From contig JNEN01001246.1 of assembly GCA_000697355.1 (NCBI GenBank), forward strand, positions 1 through 64,000: 64,000 bases of DNA, in the 5' to 3' direction. Shown here one piece after another: positions 56,784 to 64,000 of the stretch. Made by a program: the position numbers and the translations under genes. The DNA is from Syncephalastrum monosporum B8922 (lineage: Eukaryota; Mucoromycota; Mucoromycetes; Mucorales; Syncephalastraceae). Position 1 is the first letter of the stretch. The number at the start of each line of letters is the position of its first letter. The notes under the pieces are model-generated. The model was not told the DNA's origin. It searched no databases and saw nothing but the letters and a program-made list of their open reading frames with translations.

Positions 56784-59260
56784 ATGGCACCAATTTTTCA
56801 TGTGTGTGGGGCCCAAGTCATGCTGCTTCTTTTTCTGGTCGTTCAGTGGACCCTGCTCTTTGGCGTGGCCTCTGCTTTCATTACAGACCTGAAGCTCACG
56901 CAGTGCGACACAACGCAGTATGCATGCCCCCATTTCCCGCAGTACAGAAGAATACCCGTCGACCTGCTTGCAGGATCACCGCGGCAAGGCGCGCTTTACC
57001 TGGAGCTGAAGGACGATCCTGCAGCGGACCCCATCACAGGCCTTCAAATCGTGCAGGGCGATGCGTTTGCACTGCCTAAATCGTGGCATCGCTTGGAGAC
57101 GCCGCTGGGGAACACCGACAACGACAAGGAGACGCTGTGGCTTCTGTATACAAAAGACAAGGCCAAGAATCCGGTCTCGTCTGTGCTTATCAAATCCGGT
57201 GCGCATCCCTCTGTGGCGGCCGAATACCTCCGCCTTCCTGTCAATCTTAATCCAGACGGATCCGATCCGCTCTATCTTTTCTATGCTCAAGACGGTCCTC
57301 TCGACCCGATCACGGCCATTACCGCCAAGGAATGCTTCACCGACGACTGCTATCTCGAGGTAGGATGACGTGACGCTTTCGGATTGAGTTCGCGTGTGTT
57401 GACCCCATAGTCATCATGACAGGGTTGGGAGCGTGTGGAGAAAGATCTCAACGAGGGTATCCTCATTGGTATGCGCGTCTTCCTCTTTTACCAGCGCGTC
57501 AAAGGCGAGCCTCCTGTCACAGAGTAAGTCCGATACTTGGATAATGCACCCTCCCTGACATATCCATATGCACTCGCCTATCTCTTCAGTGTGGCCGTGA
57601 TCGTCAATGATCAAACACCGCCAGAAGGCTACCACAAGGTACAAGTTGATCTGAACGCGGTGACGCTCCGGGGCGCCTCAATCCATCTATGGTATAAGAC
57701 TTCGCCAGAACCGACGGCGGAGGAACGGGAGAGTGCCATTCAGTCGCTTGCCATTGAATACGGCGCCCCTTCTGTCACTCCCTTTGGCTGGGAAAAGATC
57801 CCTGTCGATCTCAACAGCGATGACGACGAGGGAAGCCTCGGTGAGCCTACCTTCTTGTTTATCAGACGGGGCTATACTGCCTTACCCAAAGTGCCGCCCT
57901 TGACCTTTAACAACAACGGCACCTTTAAAATCCTACAACTCGCTGATCTGCACTTTACGAACGACAACGGCCACTGTCGAGACGTGGCGGCTGACGTAAG
58001 GATTTCGATAGCTCATCTTTTCCCAGGGAAAACTCATTGTTCTTCCTTTTTTCCCGGTTCCGTCTGCTCAGTTCCCTTGTGAAGGTGATGTGACCACGGT
58101 TCATCAAATCGAGAGGCTGCTTGATCTAGAGAAGCCGGACCTCGTAGTCTTTACCGGGGACAATGTGGACTCGGACGGTGGTAACGGAGGTAAGAAACAA
58201 CGCAAAAATGCGCATCTCAGATACTGACCGACTTTGCGCTAGACGTCAGTGATGCTAGGGCAGCGACCTTCAAATTCGCCGACCCCGTAATACAACGCAA
58301 AATCCCTTGGGTAAAGCATCTAGGCTTTCGCGCTCCCTATTTCATAGCACTAACATAGACTTGAATATGTATCTGCAGGCCACCATTTTCGGCAATCACG
58401 ACGACCGCAACGACCTGACCCGGGAGGAGCTGTATCAAGTCATCCATAAGATGCCCTACTCGGTCATGGAACGCGGCCCTATGAGCATCTCTGGCGTGGG
58501 CAACTATGCGCTTCAGATCCAGTCGAGCGTGGACGGCAAAAGCAAGCACGCGTTTTCCATCTATTTTCTGGATTCCCACGGCTACGTGAACGGTACCACC
58601 ACAGAGTATGACTGGCTGAAGCAGGACCAGTTGGATTGGCTCGTCGAGACGAGCAACGGATATGGACCTCATAAGCCGAACGCCCTTTTGTTTTTACATA
58701 TACCCTTTTGGTAAGTCTGGCGCACGAACGCGCGACCCTGAAACTCGACCTGGCGCTAACGGTTCTCATTAACTTTTTAAAAAAAGGGAATATCATGGTG
58801 AGCGAAACCCGCCCAAGCTGGGCGATCAGCGCGAGCAAGTGAGCAGTCCCCAGAAAAACAATATTCGTGTGATGGGTGCCCTGCGAAAAGGTGAGGCTCT
58901 ACTCCATTTAGATATACCAGAAGAACCATATGCTAATTTCATCACACATCATGTCAGCGGGCGATATCCGTGCGACAGGCTGGTAAGTTTCGACGTGTCC
59001 CTGATGGATGCCGTTACTGACTGCAACCATACACGTTACATAGCGGACACAATCATGTCAATGATTATTGCATGGACCAAGACGGTATCTTTCTCTGTTA
59101 TGGAGGCGGCCTCGGCATAGGCGCGTACGGCGCAGGGCACCTGGGCTGGGCACGCCGGGCGCGTGTCTGGGAAATCAATGACGACGGCCATACCATTGTC
59201 ACCTGGAAGCGCCTCCACGACGAGACATGCAGCATGATCGAGTATCAGACTTTAGTGTAG
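56784..59260 (+). CDS. Calcineurin-like phosphoesterase, DCR2/SIA1-like
   Basis: Secreted or membrane-anchored metallophosphoesterase (about 640 residues). A hydrophobic N-terminus (QVMLLLFLVVQWTLLFGVAS) is followed by three repeats of a MABP-like module, each with a DP-I or TPP turn (LYLELKDDPAADPITGLQIV; LYLFYAQDGPLDPITAI; AVIVNDQTPPEGYHKV) and a PVDLN or RVFLF edge. The catalytic domain then has the five metallophosphatase motifs: LADLHFT, FTGDNVD, FGNHDDR, LFLHIPFW and CGHNHVND. All metal ligands are present, so it should be active. Introns lie at about 57361-57421, 57523-57589, 57996-58070, 58191-58242, 58312-58378, 58711-58787, 58891-58958 and 58983-59041; the frame joins at each. Yeast Dcr2 affects Sic1 turnover, but the substrate here is unknown. 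Confidence 0.9.
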
Positions 59261-59320
59261 ATAGAACATCTCTAACCGTCAACGTATATAGCTTATATGA
59301 CAAAAATAGAATAAAACAAG

Positions 59321-59354
59321 ACACACACACACACACACACTCTCTCTCTCTCTT
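59321..59354 (+). repeat. (CA)n(CT)n dinucleotide repeat between two convergent genes
   Basis: (AC)10-11 followed by (TC)6, between the stop of the phosphoesterase (59260) and the stop of the kynurenine monooxygenase (59372). Confidence 0.85.
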
Positions 59355-59371
59355 CCATTCTATCCCATTGA

Positions 59372-61190
<1,819 letters not shown>

Positions 61191-61425
61191 GGCGCACAAA
61201 GGAGAACCGTGGAAAAATAAAATAGAAATAGGCAATGGCAGGAGGAGCAGCGGGGACAACAGCAACACCGCAAGGCTAATTTTATACTGTCCACGACGGG
61301 GCCAAGTGGAGCTACAAACATGGATCGGACTTTGGCCGCCCGTCGCTTTAATGTGGCAATGACGTCGGGCCGCGCTTGCTTGTCTTCATCTCGAGTCGAC
61401 TGCCCAGCGTCCTTGTCTTGAATCC

Positions 61426-62763
61426 ATGTCCAATCCCGTTGTTTACGATATCTCTACCAAGCCCATCACGGCGCATGCCTTCCACCAAGACCGTACGTGG
61501 TGAATGACACGTCTCTACGCATGGCCATCGGCTTATATCCTTCTTCTTCTTCAGAGCTCATCGTGTGCCCCAACACGAACGAGGCCCAGATCTTTAAGCA
61601 GACTGGTGGCAGCTTCCAGCTGCAGCACACCCTTCGCGACGTAAGCTACCATGACGGTGCATCATTAGCAGAAGGCTCACTCTGCTTTTTTGCAGCACGA
61701 CAAGGTGATTACGAGCATCGACGTGGCTCCCAACACGAACCGCATCGTGACCTGCTCGCAGGACCGCAACGCGTACGTGTGGACGCAGGAGGGCGGTGTG
61801 TGGAAGCCCGGCCTTGTGCTGCTGCGCATCAACCGCGCCGCCACCTACGTGCGCTGGTCGCCCAAGGAAGACAAGTTTGCGGTCGCAAGTGGCGCGCGTG
61901 CCATTGCGGTGTGCTACTTTGAGGAAGACAATGACTGGTGGGCCAGCAAGCACCTCAAGCGGCCCATCCGAAGCACAGTGCTGTCTCTCGACTGGCACCC
62001 GAACAACGTCCTGCTCGCCGCCGGTTCGGCCGACATGAAAGCCCGCGTCTTTTCGTCGTTCATCAAGGGCCTCGACAAGAAGCCGGAGCCGACCGTGTGG
62101 GGCGACAAGCTGCCCTTCAACACCGTCTGCGGCGAGTTCTCCAACGGCCGCGGCGGCTGGGTCCACTCGGTCGCGTTCTCGCCCTCCGGCAACGCCCTGG
62201 CTTTTGTCGGCCACGACTCGTCTGTCTCGGTGGCGTACCCCGCTGCGGACGGTGGCGCGGCCACCGTCATCACCGTGCCCACCGCGACCCTGCCTTACCG
62301 CTCCATGATCTGGGCAAACGAGAACCAGATCATCGCGGCTGGTTTCGACTGCGCCCCGCATCTCTTTGAGACTTCCAACGGCACCGACTGGCACCTCTCC
62401 GGCTCGCTCGACGTCGGCCGCAAGAAGCTGTCCACGACCAGCTCCGTCCTGAACCGCTTCAAGTCCATGGACTCGCGCGGTCAGGAAAACCAGGATACCG
62501 ATCTCGCTACTACCCACCAGAACACGATCATGTAAGACTTTATCCTCATCCTTTACCGCCTATGTCCCCACCCCCGCAGCCGCACGCATCTCATACTCTT
62601 CTCTTTCTACTTTTCGTTTTCCATAGTGAGGTCCGCCCTTATGCTGGCACCCGCGAGAATCTCACCCAGTTCTCGACCTGCGCCCTCGACGGCAAGGTCG
62701 CGGTCTGGCAATTCGACCCGAGCCATCTCTCGACCGACCTCGCTGGCCTCAAGCTGCAATAGT
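61426..62763 (+). CDS. ARC40: Arp2/3 complex subunit 1 (ARPC1/Arc40)
   Basis: WD40 subunit of the actin-nucleating Arp2/3 complex, needed for endocytic patches. About 370 residues. The first exon (MSNPVVYDISTKPITAHAFH) joins at about 61493-61553 to QLIVCPNTNEAQIF. WD-type blades follow: HDKVITSIDVAPNTNRIVTC, VLLRINRAATYVRWSPKEDK, RPIRSTVLSLDWHPNNVLLA, GWVHSVAFSPSGNALAFVGH, and the last blade LTQFSTCALDGKVAVWQFDP. The loop with KKLSTTSSVLNRFKSMD is the family's protruding helix insert, which contacts actin. Introns at about 61640-61695 and 62533-62625. It is divergent from BNA4 with 235 bp between the start codons. Confidence 0.95.
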
Positions 62764-63078
62764 CTTGAGTGAACAAAAAGGATCAAGTAACTTTATTACG
62801 GTGTTATAAAGAAAAGGAAACGCACCTCAATGCGTGCTACCTTCTGGCTTACAGGATGCATAGTGTGTGGGTGGGTGGGTGTGTGAAAGAGGTGTAATCG
62901 TATGTAATAGTACATCATCTATGTGCGTAAAGGCGGAGAACAACAAAACAAAGAGGAAGAAAAAAAAGGATGGGAAGATGGTAAAAGGAAGAGGAAGAGG
63001 AAGAGGGACGAGGAGGGCGAGGAGGAGGAGAACAGTGCAGATAAGAGACAATGGGGGAAAACTCAGAGATAAAAGAGT
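62764..63078. other. Convergent intergenic region, 315 bp
   Basis: Between the ARPC1 stop and the carrier stop. GT-rich at 62860-62885 and purine-rich (GGA/AGA) at 62930-63030. No gene seen. Confidence 0.6.
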
Positions 63079-64000
63079 TTACCGAGCATTCATGGCATCC
63101 TTGCACCACTCATAAGTCACAAAACTGACACCGATGGCGGGAGCGACCTTGAGGTAGTTGGGAATCATGCCTTTGTATAAGCCGCGGACACCTTCGTTAC
63201 GGACCATGGTGCGGACCGCGTCCCAGGTGCCGGAGTACTTATAATCAATGGTCGCCATGCCAGTGACCTGCATGCGTCTTCGGAGCACGTCGAGGGGATA
63301 TGTGATGGTTTGTGCGATCGAACCAGCCAAAGCACCGCAGATCAATTTCCGAGTCGCGGACGGTGTGTCACTGCCGGGCGGGATCAGCAGGAATTTCAAG
63401 CCCTCATAGCATTGAAAGTTGAGCGCCACATAAGGGGCGACGCCCTAATCCAGGAAAAACAATAATAATTAGGTTCATTCGTTCCGCGGGATCGGTTCAA
63501 CCCTCCTCCATTCTGCAAAAACCCCCCCCCAACCCTTCCCCCACCTTCTCGATTGAACACTTACCAGCGTCGTCGGCCAAAGACCGCGGTAAAGACCCAC
63601 CATGCCGCCCTCGGTACGGTAGATCTGGAGCATGGTCGGCAGGATACCGGGCAGCTTCTTCTGGGGCACGCCGTTATTGTTGCGGATGTTGCCCTCGAGG
63701 GTGGCAGACTGGACGGAGAGACGGGTGCGGACAATATCGAGTGGGTAGGTGCACACGACCGAGACAATGCCCGCGATCGCACCGGCGGTCAGGCGACGTG
63801 GCGTGTCCAGCTCGGTTTCACCGGGGCCCATCAGCAGCGTCTTGCAGTACTCGTACGCGGCGAATTGCGACGCACTGTACGGCACGATGCGGACCACGTT
63901 GGTGCCGTTACCGCGCATCATACCCATAAAACCCTCCTCGCGCCACATCTTGGCCAGGGTCGGGAACACGCCCTCGTAAGCAGCCGGCTCAGGTCCTTGC
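63079..64000 (-). CDS. Mitochondrial carrier, YPR011C-like (5' end beyond window)
   Basis: Solute carrier of the mitochondrial inner membrane; the nearest family I recognise is yeast Ypr011c, a carrier of adenosine 5'-phosphosulfate and PAPS. The visible part covers the end of repeat 1 and repeats 2 and 3: MMRGNGTNVVRIVPYSASQF, the carrier signature CTYPLDIVRTRLSVQSA, GLYRGLWPTTL, then after intron 63445-63564 GVAPYVALNFQCYEGL, and the second signature TYPLDVLRRRMQV, with IGVSFVTYEWCKDAMNAR at the end. No calcium-binding part is visible, but the N-terminus is cut off by the window edge. Related CoA/ADP carriers (SLC25A42/Leu5) are an alternative. Confidence 0.88.

Noticed and set aside
61690..62535. 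Separate gene proposed within ARPC1, and a minus-strand frame 61594-62517
   Set aside because: The plus-strand frame is the middle exon of ARPC1; the minus-strand frame is its G/C-rich shadow.

Overview
This window is nuclear DNA from a filamentous fungus, most likely an early-diverging one (Mucoromycota/Mucorales-like). The evidence is protein-coding genes split by many short introns (about 50-130 nt, GT...AG with CTNAC-like branch sites), compact gene spacing with A/T-rich intergenic DNA, and clearly fungal or opisthokont orthologues. A strong candidate minor-spliceosome (U12-type, AT-AC) intron lies in the CLP1 gene; such introns are reported lost from well-studied Dikarya but kept in some early-diverging fungi. 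There are no bacterial operons, rRNA genes, convincing tRNA genes or CRISPR arrays.

Layout. 1-3.6 kb: gene-poor DNA with a diverged tandem duplication that still carries intron-like boundaries. 3.6-4.8 kb: a short-chain dehydrogenase. 5.1-17.0 kb: one giant HECT ubiquitin ligase of the Tom1/HUWE1 family (minus strand, about 15 introns). It is divergent from, and shares a 453-bp promoter region with, the GID/CTLH-complex RING ligase RMD5 (17.4-19.0 kb). 19.4-20.3 kb: SNARE YKT6. 20.3-23.1 kb: gene-poor, with a broken low-complexity ORF. 23.1-30.1 kb: CLP1 (3'-end processing / RNA kinase), EMC8/9, an ERGIC-53-like cargo lectin and a small helical protein. 30.2-32.7 kb: an 809-aa low-complexity protein with a folded-looking C-terminus. 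33-42.8 kb: an amino-acid transporter, a TPR protein, a plasma-membrane-type syntaxin, an unknown membrane protein and a DNAJB12/14-type ER J-protein. 44.3-46.3 kb: an EMI1/DUF3128 protein and a PA-TM-RING ligase, convergent.

46.3-56.2 kb is the accessory part. It holds three decayed tandem copies of one intron-containing gene family, one of them interrupted by a truncated Ty3/gypsy integrase fragment, followed by further gene-like debris. 56.2-64 kb returns to ordinary genes: a Ser-rich small protein, a DCR2-like phosphoesterase, kynurenine 3-monooxygenase, the Arp2/3 subunit ARPC1, and a mitochondrial carrier of the YPR011C type that runs off the window edge.

Functional themes are ubiquitin ligation (Tom1, RMD5, PA-TM-RING) and the secretory/membrane pathway (YKT6, syntaxin, ERGIC-53, EMC8/9, ER J-protein). 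The neighbours look like ordinary eukaryotic gene order rather than a metabolic cluster. Exon boundaries were assigned by eye from splice consensus plus protein-family continuity; introns in the longest gene are the least certain.
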